From NCBI RefSeq assembly GCF_029227915.1, contig NC_079875.1, positions 4,714,001 through 4,778,000 on the forward strand: a DNA stretch of 64,000 nt, read 5' to 3'. The notes under the pieces are model-generated. The model saw only the letters and a program-made list of their open reading frames with translations. It was not told the DNA's origin and made no database searches. The position numbers and the translations under genes are program-made. Origin of the DNA: Hydractinia symbiolongicarpus (Eukaryota > Cnidaria > Hydrozoa > Anthoathecata > Hydractiniidae). This document shows, one piece after another, positions 21,699 through 31,517 of this stretch. Position 1 is the first letter of the stretch. Every line of letters starts with the position of its first letter.

Positions 21699-22877
21699 TT
21701 AAACTATAAACCCGTCATTCCTTAAGAATCCAAGTAATTGCACATATGTTTCCAATGATTGTTGTGCGTCCATGGGTGCTTGCAAGTGATGTATCCCCAT
21801 ATAACAAATCAATAAATCATGCAAATCTTTATTTTTGAAAACTGGATGATGATCAATTCCCATGACATTTTCAGCGACAGATATTTCAGTGCTATCCACA
21901 AGCATCCCTTGATTTGAATAGCCACTTGCTGACGGAATATGAAACAATAGGTCTGGACGACCTCCTGGTGCGCTTGATGACTGGCGTACGTTTCTTGAAT
22001 TCCATGTGATGACAAAATCATTAAATTCTCTCTGTAAAACGGGAATATAACAAAGAAATAAGGCTTCTCTATGGGTTGGTAATTCGGGGTCATATACGAG
22101 TGTTGATGTGAGATGTTTGAAATAATTTATCCACCAATTAAGTTTGTACAACTTGAGGCGAGACCAAAATGCTTCTATTCTCTGGTTTCCCGTTGAACGA
22201 CCGTACTTAAAACTATCGCTGTTACCAGTGAAAAATTCTTGTAAATCCGCACAATAAATGTTTTCCGTCCCTCGGTCCATTCTCAGTATACGCGGACATA
22301 CACCGTATCTCTTCACGCATTGCAAAAACAAATTTCCGATTACAAGTGGATCATTATTTGTTGTTGAAACAACCAACCATAGTAATTTACGGCTGAAACC
22401 ATCAATACCACCGTGTATTGCCAATCCCCATCTTTTTAATTTGTCATTTCCATCTATATGATATATGTCACAAGGACCTTTGGTATCATATATGCGTCGT
22501 GTAATCACTTTTCCAAGCCTTTTTTCTACTCCTGACGGATCCACCTCCTTCAATATAGTTCGCACAGTCTCCTTAGCAACAATCACGTCAAACTTCAATG
22601 CTATCAATTCTGTCATTTGCCGGTAACCGAAACTTGAAGATGACACTTGCAACTCATTCTTAATAATATCTACCAGGATACTGCGAGAAACATTGCTAGT
22701 TCGACGTAAGCCCAATGTTGTGCATATTGATTGAAACTTTCTCATAGATAATGACTTGTGATGACGCTTGTTAATCACCATACATATTTCCAAATACTTC
22801 AACTTAGGTCGTAGGCTATGATAATACGCCACTAAATCTTCCAATGACACATCGACACCGACTGGCATAGCATCCAT
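21699..22877 (-). CDS. Integrase-core (DDE) transposase
   Basis: 392 residues, single exon. The N-terminal ~110 residues look like helix-turn-helix DNA-binding segments (SLSMRKFQSICTTLGLRR). The integrase core follows with YHIDGNDKLK (Asp142), RMDRGTEN (Asp201) and QRIEAFWSRLK (Glu235). Spacing of 59 and 34 residues fits the retroviral/IS3-type DDE(35)E fold, and all three acidic residues are present. This family is common in fish and invertebrate genomes as 'integrase catalytic domain' proteins; here its place between matching inverted repeats with a 6-bp duplication shows it is a DNA transposase. It would cut and paste the element in the nucleus. Confidence 0.93.
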   Translation of the reverse strand: MDAMPVGVDVSLEDLVAYYHSLRPKLKYLEICMVINKRHHKSLSMRKFQSICTTLGLRRTSNVSRSILVDIIKNELQVSSSSFGYRQMTELIALKFDVIVAKETVRTILKEVDPSGVEKRLGKVITRRIYDTKGPCDIYHIDGNDKLKRWGLAIHGGIDGFSRKLLWLVVSTTNNDPLVIGNLFLQCVKRYGVCPRILRMDRGTENIYCADLQEFFTGNSDSFKYGRSTGNQRIEAFWSRLKLYKLNWWINYFKHLTSTLVYDPELPTHREALFLCYIPVLQREFNDFVITWNSRNVRQSSSAPGGRPDLLFHIPSASGYSNQGMLVDSTEISVAENVMGIDHHPVFKNKDLHDLLICYMGIHHLQAPMDAQQSLETYVQLLGFLRNDGFIV

Positions 22878-22949
22878 CTTGCACTACGAGTAAACACGTT
22901 TTCGTCATTGAACGGTGGTAACTCTCAGGACCACATCGAATCACATCTC

Positions 22950-23235
22950 AAGGAAAACTGCCCGGCCGCGTCATTTACCGCCTGTTTTACCTTGAAATTA
23001 GCGGCAAAATCAGCGGCAAAAAGCGCGGCCGCGTATTTTAGCACCTGTTTTAACTTTGACATTCTGCAGACCAGATTTAGAAACCGGCGGTAAAACTGGC
23101 GGTAAAACACGCGGCCGCTCCTAAAAACACGCGGCCGCGCTTTTTAAAACGCGGCCGCACATAATTTCACGCGGCCGCGTCTTTTACAGTGCGCCTATTT
23201 TAAATGAAAACAAAACGTTGTAATCAGCCACGGTA
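22950..23235 (-). repeat. Right terminal inverted repeat with GCGGCCGC array
   Basis: Inverse of the left repeat, with five intact GCGGCCGC sites and one degenerate (CCGGCCGC at about 22961). The outermost 20 bp are identical to the left end. Confidence 0.93.
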
Positions 23236-23241
23236 CACAGG
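23236..23241. repeat. Target site duplication, right
   Basis: CACAGG, identical to 18822-18827. Confidence 0.9.
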
Positions 23242-23597
23242 GGCTGCGTAGTGTAAGTTAAATAAAGCTTATTCATACAAAAGGAGAGACCTCGGCTCCT
23301 AAAACAAACACGTGCTTCTTGTTTTAGTTTAGGTTTCGCGCTTCATCTACATTCCGTGTAGGATCTACACGAAATCCCTTCCACATTAATTATTTTTCGA
23401 CTTTTGGCCCCTGGAAAACTCTAATAACAAGTGCCAGGTTGGAGGGCCTATTTTGCTCGGCGACTAACTTAAGAAATTCGAGTAGCTGACATATGGAGGT
23501 CATTCTTGTCTCGATGATTCATGAGACGCGCGAAAACTGCGCACACGAGATTCGGTTTCTCTTGGTTTGCGTTATAATTTTTAATCTATGATCTATT
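23242..23597. other. Non-coding, no feature seen
   Basis: Flank of the transposon; no coding frame or repeat recognised. Confidence 0.4.
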
Positions 23598-24629
23598 ATC
23601 ATGGAAAAAGACCAAGCAAAGATTGATTCAACCGATTTTAAAAATAGGTGAATTCACTGTTTTTTTTATTTTATTTTTATCTCTGTTTATCGTGAAAAAT
23701 AGTCATTTTTGATATACTCGTGTTGTAGAATATGATGGAGAATGACTATTTTCAAGTGACGAAGAAGATGATTCGTTCTTTAAATCTGATGCGATGTAAA
23801 GAAATATATTTTTTATTTTTGTGTTTATACATTATTAAAATTCTTCTACAGTAGCTATAATAGCGCGCATTTTATTTATTTATTATAGAGATGAAATTTT
23901 AAAAATACAAAAAAATCATGCGCAATCTCGTAAAAGAAAACTTGGTAAATCTATACAATAAATTAATTATTCATGATGTTTTAATTGCAATAATCCTTTT
24001 GTTAAAATAATAGTGGAGCAAAAACATAAAAGTAAATCTGACATGGAAGTGGAAAAAACCCAGAGATTGTAGAAAAAGCGCAAAGAAAACGTATTATTTT
24101 GCTAACAACTTTTACTTGTTTGCATTAGCTACGATTTGGTCACAAACTTAGAACAAGGTTTTCTTAATGACGTTTTAACATCATTTCATTGTCTTTACAA
24201 AAACGTGTATGTTATACCGTCGTAGACATTTCTTCTAATCAATGAAACTATACTGCTTTAGAAAGTTAGACAGAATGTGTCGACTCCTTACGAGAAGCTA
24301 AAGAAATAATTCAGCAACATGAAATAGAAACCGGAACATCGTATTCTAACTACTTTAAGGATGAACAAGAAGCCCTGGGGGCTCTAAGAATTTCCGCTCG
24401 CTACCAAAATATTTGATGAAAACCAGCTAATTCGTTGTGTTATTGTGCTAAACATTTGAGGAGGTTTGGTGCATGAACCTCTGAAGATAAAGCACACAAG
24501 TGACATTATATCTTACAACAAACGCAAACAAAACGAAACGTGTCATAATAAACTCACATTTTAAAATAAATTGCTAACAAAAAATACAGCCTAACATTCA
24601 TGGTAAGTCTTGCGATTGAAACGTTTATG

Positions 24630-25135
24630 GTCTTAAACGGCATTTAGTTGACAAAAAATCAAAATTTTGCTGTGACCATCGTTTTCAGCATACTTTTTTT
24701 ATTAACTGTGCAAATTTTTGTCGAAAATAAAGCAGTTTTAATTTTTGGTTAAATTTTGGCCTAAAATGACATTTAGGTGACAAAAATCAAACTTTTGCAC
24801 CATCATCATTTTCAGCATACTTTATTTGTTAACTGTGCCAGATTTAGCCGAAAATAAAACGGTTTTAATTTTTGGATCAATTTTGGCCTAAAATGGCATT
24901 TAGGTGACAAAAATCAAAATTTCGATGTCACCATTATGTTCACCATACTTTTTTTGTTAACTTTGCCAATTTTTGTTGAAAATGAAGTAGTTTTAATTTT
25001 TGGACCAATTTTGTCCTAAAATGACATTTAAGGTGGCAAAAAATCAAAATTATTATGTCACCATTATGTTCAGCATACTTTTTTGTTAACTGTGCCAAAT
25101 TTTGTTGAAAACAAATACTAATTTTGTCCTTAAAC
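24630..25135 (+). repeat. ~120-bp tandem repeat, four diverged copies
   Basis: Units contain 'aatggcatttaggtgacaaa', 'ttcagcatactttttt', 'gttaactgtgcca' and 'agcagttttaatttttgg'. The array sits between two exon-like pieces of the broken CaRF-like gene. Confidence 0.85.
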
Positions 25136-26261
25136 ATCATTTAGATGAGTTCCCAGTAGTTGGGGAGCTTGGGTGCGAAGTTTACATCTGTGACGGAGAA
25201 CATGTAATCCCAGGGTCGATTTTTTCTCAAAAAATGCTCCAAAAGAAAAAAACGACGGTTTTAAAGAATTTCCTACGCCTTCGGGCGCGGAAATTCAATA
25301 ACATAACATGAATACTGAACAGACAAACCGAAATAATATCTTCAATAATACTTTAAGGATGTAGCTTTCGGTGCAGACAGTAAGTTTTGACTAAATATTT
25401 AATAGAATATAGCTACATAAAATGTGATTTAAATTAAATTTTAATTTAAGCGTGGAAATAAGTTATCCAAATAAATTTTTGAATTAAAAGGAAAATGCAT
25501 TTTGTTTGAAGACAAAAAATCTTCCATTTCTCAAATAATGTTCGACGGGATACCGTTTATAGTTGTTGGAACAAAAAGCCTATGGTACTGATAGGAACGC
25601 TTCTCACAAGAAAGAAAGAAAAGAAAATAAGCTAGAGCGAAAATTATCCTTCGAGATATTGTTTCCTTTCCAGATTACAAGGTGAAATAATATTTTTCCA
25701 TTCAAGATTACCCGTAAATGCTATAGGATAACACCGTCCTAATATTATTTTATTGTTTATTTAGATAGACAAGTTAACTGAATGGAAGAAAAACTGCGCC
25801 AAAAAGTTGAAAAATGAATGGGCAGCTAATAAATCCCAAGTGAAGACCAACAGAGAAATTTGGATAAAAATATTAGATTGCCACGCAGACCATTTGTAAG
25901 GGGAGGTATTGTCAATATAATATAATGTAACGTATAAATACACTAAGGACGCTGTTGCAATTATATTAAACTTGAAATCGTTTCAGCGCGGTGGTATCAG
26001 TCAACAAATCGATTCAAGAATAATAACGAAAATTCACGAACTCGATGGTCAAGGAATAAGGCAAGTAAAAGAGATGGAAAGACACATAAAGATATATGTT
26101 CAAAACAAGTTGTTTTGTGATAAAATGGTTCCTTCACCAACAAACAGAACATTTTTTCCTACACGACGTGACATCACAAACCACATGTACATAAGCACAA
26201 CAAAGTTACGTTTATCATAGATCGATCAAAATTTCTTATTGTAGAGGAGTTCATCGACAAT

Positions 26262-26600
26262 GTGATAGATTGTAATACTGTAACTCCGCCTCAATCTCCA
26301 CCTGTCATTAATTTGACCTCACCCCAGAAAACAGGAAAAACTGACGTTGTCCCGGGCCAGTTACTGAGTGAAAAAGAATTGTTGACTTTGCGTGAAATGG
26401 ACAAAATTATCAACAACCATATGCTAACCGTGTGTTGTGGTATTTTTGGAAATGAAAGGATGGCGCAGTGTGACAAGTGCAAAAAATGGTTTCACGGAAT
26501 GTGTGAAAACATACCAAACAGCGTTTTTAAGAAGTCCAACCAACAAGAATTGGTATTGCAAAATGTGTAAAAGTGTTTGTTGTAAATTTATCTTATCTCA
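26262..26600 (+). pseudogene. Frameshifted PHD finger
   Basis: VCCGIFGNERMAQCDKC, then KKWFHGMCENIP in one frame, and NWYCKMCKS in the next: the Cys4-His-Cys3 pattern of a PHD finger (zinc-binding histone-tail reader). The shift falls at about 26540, just before the last Cys pair. Confidence 0.75.
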
Positions 26601-27069
26601 TAAGAAAAAAAAACAAAAACGAACGAAAGTGTTTTATTCCATTCCGCGTGGGTATTCAAGCCGTACGGGCATAGTTTGTTTAGATATTCGGAACAACTCG
26701 CGAAAACTCGTCCAAAATATTGTTTTTTATGAACCTCCGACCCGGCACTTGTTATTAGAGTTTTCCCAGGATGACAGATTACAAAACCGAAAGTGAAAAT
26801 CGAACTAAAAAGAATAAACTATGTTATTGTATAGTGGCTGAAGTACATATATCGAGCCATGAAATTGATGCAACCTCTCTGTGGCATCTACTTGCCTTTT
26901 TATTAGGTAGTTGAGGATTGTCTATTCCTAGCAGATATTTCTGTTCTCACAAGAGAGGAGTTTTGCTAGTAGTTTAGCTTTATTTTAATTTAGATATAAA
27001 TAGTTTTTGTTTAATCAAAGATTCTGCTGTGAGAGTTTGACCAGAAGTTGTACCATGTGATATTCTAAC

Positions 27070-27520
27070 CAGATTGGCGTATACTGACCAAATTCTGTGA
27101 ACGTCTGTGATTTCACCTTTCTCGGTAACTTTCTCTTTTCACTGGCAACAATGGCAGGTTATGAAATGATATCCTGACCCTTACGTCCATGATGTACCGT
27201 ATTACCATTTTCATTGACACACACAATCTTGTGCACTTTATAGAACAGACAGCCTAAACATTGATGGGGTAGATCATACACCGGAAAATTTTTGCGCATC
27301 AGAAAAAGGTACATACTGATGTTTCAAGCAGCTACTAGCTCCAAATGAGACGAAGTCACCAAGTATTGCAACCATTTTAATCATAAAATAGACTTTAAGA
27401 AAATAATAATTACAGTGGGTGTCATTGGAAAAAACACATTACGCAAATCATGGAAAATTTTTGCTTGACCATTTAGAAACGGCCACCTTGTGCACCGGCA
27501 TTCATGCAAAGTTGTTTTTA
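27070..27520. repeat. Dispersed repeat, copy 2
   Basis: Uninterrupted counterpart of 3110-4545: 'ctgtgaacgtctg', 'tttctcttttcactgg', 'catgatgtaccgtattacca', 'gcctaaacattgatggggta', 'accaagtattgcaacca'. Confidence 0.65.
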
Positions 27521-28192
27521 GGTATAAAATACAGATTGTTGCTAGAGCTGTTTGTTTAGATAATCATGTAATTAGGACGGTACTCTATAAGCTATATACA
27601 TTTGTCTTTTTGGTATTTAAACTTCACTGACAATATGTTTTATTTAACCTGATATGGATAAACGAGAAGAACTGTTTTGTCGTCTGATCCTTTTATTGGT
27701 AATAAAAAATCCTCTAAATCAACCGAAAACTTTTTTCTCCACAGGGCATTGATTGATTCGGGGTTATATTGTTGAGATGAAGTGGCAATGCCATGTTTAG
27801 AATAAGCATGATGAATAATAAAGCGACTGGTAGCCTTGTGGTGGAGTGTTTGCTTCCAGTTGCGAGGGGGGGTCTTTGGTTCTCACCCTGGCTGAGTCTG
27901 GAATAATCTTCCAGACTAAGTGACCTGTAAGGGAAGTCTGCTTTCGTTTAAGACTTCCATCTCTAATGTATTTGGCAAATTATAATGGAGATCACTTTTT
28001 AATTGAATAATATAAATATTATCATGTCATGAACAAGCGAGTTTATTCTAGACTAAGTTTCGACAGCTACAGCTGTCATCGACAGGCAATGATCGTATTC
28101 ATCTTTGGCTATTTATTATCCGAAGAGATAATTAGAGGATTGAAATTAACCAATCACAGCAATTAAAGTAATTAACTTTTACACGGACCCAG
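27521..28192. other. Non-coding; possible end of a Penelope-like element
   Basis: Most of it shows nothing. On the minus strand at 28040-28090, 'CGATGACAGCTGTAGCTGTC' followed by GAAACTTAGTCTAGAATAAA resembles the ends of Penelope-like elements, which can contain hammerhead-type ribozymes. The core before the stem reads GTCGATGA rather than CTGATGA, so ribozyme activity is doubtful. Confidence 0.3.
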
Positions 28193-28316
28193 ATGGAATC
28201 AATAGATTCATTAAAATCTTTCCTTTTTCTAAAAATTTGCTTTATGTTACGTTTCTTTTCTAAAAGTTCGCTTTTTGTTACGTTTGTCCCGAACCATTTT
28301 TTGCACTTTTTCCTAA

Positions 28317-28568
28317 ATGTTCGCCTTCCGAATTGCGGGAAAAATTCTGTATTTCTGGAAGTTGATAGGGAATACTTCTGTCAATTTGTGCCCCTACTAC
28401 AGGTTCATCTGGGGGCAAATAAAAAACCTTCACAGTCATGGCATCATTAATAGATTCTGGACTTTCAACGGAGTAGTTAATTTCTCCTTAACGGAAAATA
28501 GTGCAGGGACAAAAGTCTTCCACATGAATGACCTAAAATCGAAATTCCCTGATGTTGATTTTTCCTAA
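28317..28568 (+). pseudogene. Short coding-like fragment, unidentified
   Basis: Open frame with YYRFIWGQIKNLHSHG and, at its end, KVFHMNDLKSKFPDVDFS followed by a stop. The last part recalls C-termini of retrotransposon-encoded proteins in invertebrates, but I cannot name the family. It stops 16 bp before the Ngaro-type element, so the insertion probably landed beside it. Confidence 0.35.
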
Positions 28569-28583
28569 GTTTTTTATTATTCT

Positions 28584-29144
28584 TTTAATTGCTGTAGTTC
28601 CCAATAAAAACACAAACTTGGAGTAGAAAATTTATTTCGATTTTGTAAGAATAAACTGAGGATAATTTGGCGGAATCGGGTGAGGATGCTAGGCTGGAGA
28701 GAAGATATTGTCTCAAGCTCACGTGCGTGTTCCCAATAAATTCGCTCTTCTCCACTACATCCGGAGCTCTTCTCCTAGTAGTGTTCGCTCTTCTCCACTA
28801 CATCCGGAGCTCTTCTCCTAGTAGTGTTTCTGGCTTAACTAATCTCTCAATCACATCCGGAGCTCCTCTCCTGTGATTCCATTTCCTCTATCATACCTCA
28901 CAAGAACCTACTCTTTATGAGCTCTAGCTTCTTTTGCATTTCACACCTGTTATTAACCTCTTGGTGCACCACCTCTGACTGTCAGCGCCGCATGCCCCTG
29001 CTGTTATTTCCCCAGTCATCTGTCCTGCTCGCGTGGTGCACTGTCGTTCATCTCCTCGCACCTGTACTGAATTCACCATACTCTTCCAGGGGTACACGCA
29101 CATCTCTACACTTTGTGGCTGCCCAGGGCAGCCCAGCACCCCCA
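28584..29144 (-). repeat. Split direct repeat B2 (3' end)
   Basis: 561 bp, forming the 3' terminus of the element in sense orientation. Open frames of 69-84 codons inside it are duplicated in B1 because of the repeat and are not genes. Confidence 0.93.
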
Positions 29145-29432
29145 CCAGTTAAATTTAACACATTGACATAATTGAGTAAAGTTGCCAATTGCTTCCACCA
29201 CTGGACTAAAACCTTGTTGGTCGTACTAAGCCAAACTGCGCCAATTCAAGGAAACCGTGTAGCTAAAGCAATTGGACATTTCTTTACGCTTGACGACGTT
29301 ATGTAGCCTCGATGAACCAGTTCGATTGTAGATAGTCCGTTATCGTTCCAACATAGTGTGGCGATGATGCAGGTGTGTCACATAAAGAGAAAAATAAAAT
29401 AAAATTAACCAAATATATGGGTGGGTGGGTGG
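29145..29432 (-). other. Unique segment between A2 and B2
   Basis: 288 bp with no coding frame. It contains a (GGGT)n run at 29420-29433, that is C-rich on the sense strand. Confidence 0.6.
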
Positions 29433-29769
29433 GAAAATTATTTCAGTTAAGCAAGTTATTGCTACTACTGGTGAGAAGCTAAATCAGAGTGAATCCCTCG
29501 TATTTATAGGGCCCCTGGATTGTTGATTGGCTAACTTAGAACCTCCTAATATGGACATACTATACCCAAACCTTTAGTCCCCAACTCTAAAGTATCAACA
29601 ACAAGAAAGTTGCTTCAAGTTATGACACATAGCTTTGATTTGCTTAATTGGGATAAAGATGCCTTGGGTGAGCAAGACAACCTTGCCTACCCTTAATGAT
29701 GCATCTGCATAGCAACTATCAAGTATTGGGAACTGCAATTAACATGAGCTAAACTGTGTTTAGCTCCAT
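29433..29769 (-). repeat. Split direct repeat A2
   Basis: 337-bp copy of A1, directly next to B1. The single T at 29769 is shared between A2 and B1. Confidence 0.93.
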
Positions 29770-30329
29770 TTAATTGCTGTAGTTCCCAATAAAAACACAA
29801 ACTTGGAGTAGAAAATTTATTTCGATTTTGTAAGAATAAACTGAGGATAATTTGGCGGAATCGGGTGAGGATGCTAGGCTGGAGAGAAGATATTGTCTCA
29901 AGCTCACGTGCGTGTTCCCAATAAATTCGCTCTTCTCCACTACATCCGGAGCTCTTCTCCTAGTAGTGTTCGCTCTTCTCCACTACATCCGGAGCTCTTC
30001 TCCTAGTAGTGTTTCTGGCTTAACTAATCTCTCAATCACATCCGGAGCTCCTCTCCTGTGATTCCATTTCCTCTATCATACCTCACAAGAACCTACTCTT
30101 TATGAGCTCTAGCTTCTTTTGCATTTCACACCTGTTATTAACCTCTTGGTGCACCACCTCTGACTGTCAGCGCCGCATGCCCCTGCTGTTATTTCCCCAG
30201 TCATCTGTCCTGCTCGCGTGGTGCACCGTCGTTCATCTCCTCGCACCTGTACTGAATTCACCATACTCTTCCAGGGGTACACGCACATCTCTACACTTTG
30301 TGGCTGCCCAGGGCAGCCCAGCACCCCCA
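29769..30329 (-). repeat. Split direct repeat B1
   Basis: 561-bp copy of B2 (28584-29144). It differs at one position that I found (about 30229, C against T at about 29044). Inside is a short internal duplication ('cgctcttctccactacatcc' twice, about 29928 and 29971). Confidence 0.93.
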
Positions 30330-30494
30330 AATTCCCCCAAATGAACATGGTCTATGAGCCGATATTTGAAGAGAACGACGAGATAATTCAACATGCCATA
30401 ACAGACTTAACAACTTGACGTGAAAAAAAAAAAAACTACATGCAAGTGCCTATAAATTAGCCTTTTACAATTATATTAAGACATAATAACGCAA

Positions 30495-31517
30495 TTATAA
30501 GACATTGAAATCCCACAACTTAGTTACCGCATCAAGGCAAGCCATGTTGCCACTCCACTTACGCAAAGCGCTATTAGATAAATGGATATACCTTCTGTAA
30601 CAGTCACTGGACCACCTACCAAGTGTTTTTATGGCTGAGTCAGGAATGCCGCACGAAGCTGCTGTAGAGGCCCCACCAATACGGAAACTATGGGTATTTA
30701 AATGTAAACTATCATTTAGACTGACGAACAAAAATGCTGAAACGTACTTCCGAGTGATAAAATCCCCATTTGACAAAACGAACAACGGACCAGCCTTAGC
30801 CCCCCGAAATAACAGGTAATTTCTTAAAGCTTTTACTGGGCAAAATTTGTGTTCAATCATTGCAAGACGAATTGTGACACCTTTCCTAAATGGATCTGTT
30901 TTGGATGCCTTGATGGTTAGCTTTACGATTGTTGCCGAGGAAGAAAATTCAATGTCTGAAGGTGACAGGTGAATTTTAGGATCATAAAAATTTTTTGATG
31001 GTGTAACAAATTCGGATACACGTAAAAACCCAAAAAACGCAACAAGGATGAGAGCAGACCATAATGCTTTGTCATGACTAGTAAATTTAGATTCACAAAT
31101 AAAGTTTAACATTTCGTGCAGATGAACAGGTGTAATAGGCAATCTCGTAGTACGGGAATGTGGATGGCATCTGCGGATACCTCGCATGACGTAAAATAAT
31201 TTAGCCATTGAAGATATGTTTTCTTTATAGCCTTGCATCTTGCTATGATATTGTATGCCAGACAAATAGACTTTAATAGTTGAGAATTTAATGCGATCTG
31301 CCAGGTACGACACAAAAAATTGTAAAGTTAACTCTTTAAGAGGAAACATAGGTACCATGACGTTTTGACAAAATTGTTGGTATGCCCGGATACCAGAACG
31401 ATAAGTTAGTCTTGTATTTGGTGAAATGGAAGAATACAAGTAATAATTCACAGACTTTTCAATAGATTCCAAACAGATGAAGGAATGGCTGTGGGACACC
31501 TGTCTGCTTTCATGCAT
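30495..31517 (-). CDS. Tyrosine recombinase (retrotransposon integrase)
   Basis: 340 residues, overlapping the end of the reverse transcriptase frame by 70 bp in another frame. An N-terminal SAM-like core-binding region (TRLTYRSGIRAYQQFC) precedes the catalytic domain with GFLRVSEF (Arg166), ASKTD (Lys206), THSFRIGGAS (His276, Arg279) and LGRWSSDCYRRYI (Trp302 and nucleophile Tyr, probably Tyr310). The full R-K-H-R-W/H-Y set is present. It inserts the circular DNA copy by site-specific-type recombination, which explains the absence of a target duplication. Confidence 0.93.
   Translation of the reverse strand: MHESRQVSHSHSFICLESIEKSVNYYLYSSISPNTRLTYRSGIRAYQQFCQNVMVPMFPLKELTLQFFVSYLADRIKFSTIKVYLSGIQYHSKMQGYKENISSMAKLFYVMRGIRRCHPHSRTTRLPITPVHLHEMLNFICESKFTSHDKALWSALILVAFFGFLRVSEFVTPSKNFYDPKIHLSPSDIEFSSSATIVKLTIKASKTDPFRKGVTIRLAMIEHKFCPVKALRNYLLFRGAKAGPLFVLSNGDFITRKYVSAFLFVSLNDSLHLNTHSFRIGGASTAASCGIPDSAIKTLGRWSSDCYRRYIHLSNSALRKWSGNMACLDAVTKLWDFNVL

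Larger units (their letters stand above)
18828..23235. mobile_element. Complete DNA transposon with integrase-type transposase and HECT ligase (IS3EU-like)
   Basis: 4408 bp bounded by long terminal inverted repeats that begin TACCGTGGCTGATTACAACG at both ends. The flanks carry an exact 6-bp duplication, CACAGG (18822-18827 and 23236-23241). Inside are two convergent genes: a HECT E3 ligase on the plus strand and a D,D,E integrase-core transposase on the minus strand, 337 bp apart at their 3' ends. As I recall, 6-bp duplications and an IS3/retroviral-type catalytic core are reported for the eukaryotic IS3EU superfamily; that assignment is inference. Both frames are open and the repeats still match closely, so the insertion looks recent. 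Confidence 0.92.
23598..26800 (+). pseudogene. Broken multi-exon gene: CaRF-like regions plus PHD finger
   Basis: A series of exon-like pieces in order. 23601-23648 gives MEKDQAKIDSTDFKN then GTGAAT. About 23890-23944 follows an ATAG acceptor and gives RDEILKIQKNHAQSRKRKL before GTAAAT. 24250-24414 follows a TTTAG acceptor and gives CVDSLREAKEIIQQHE and TSYSNYFKDEQEALGA. About 25541-25690 gives FDGIPFIVVGTKS with stops, then ILRDIVSFPDYK. 25972-26220 gives GGISQQIDSRIITKIHEL and PTNRTFFPTRRDITNHMY. 26262-26796 gives a PHD finger. Pieces 3-5 recall calcium-responsive transcription factor-like proteins of cnidarians. Stops after 24410 and 25600 and a frameshift in the PHD finger mark it as broken, unless some are intron edges I misplaced. 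Confidence 0.6.

Noticed and set aside
22908-23110. Frames in the transposon's terminal repeats
   Set aside because: The Ala-rich products come from the GCGGCCGC arrays and appear in both terminal repeats.
28667-30418. Duplicated frames of 66-84 codons on both strands
   Set aside because: They lie in the B1 and B2 repeats of the retrotransposon, and the duplication follows from the repeat.
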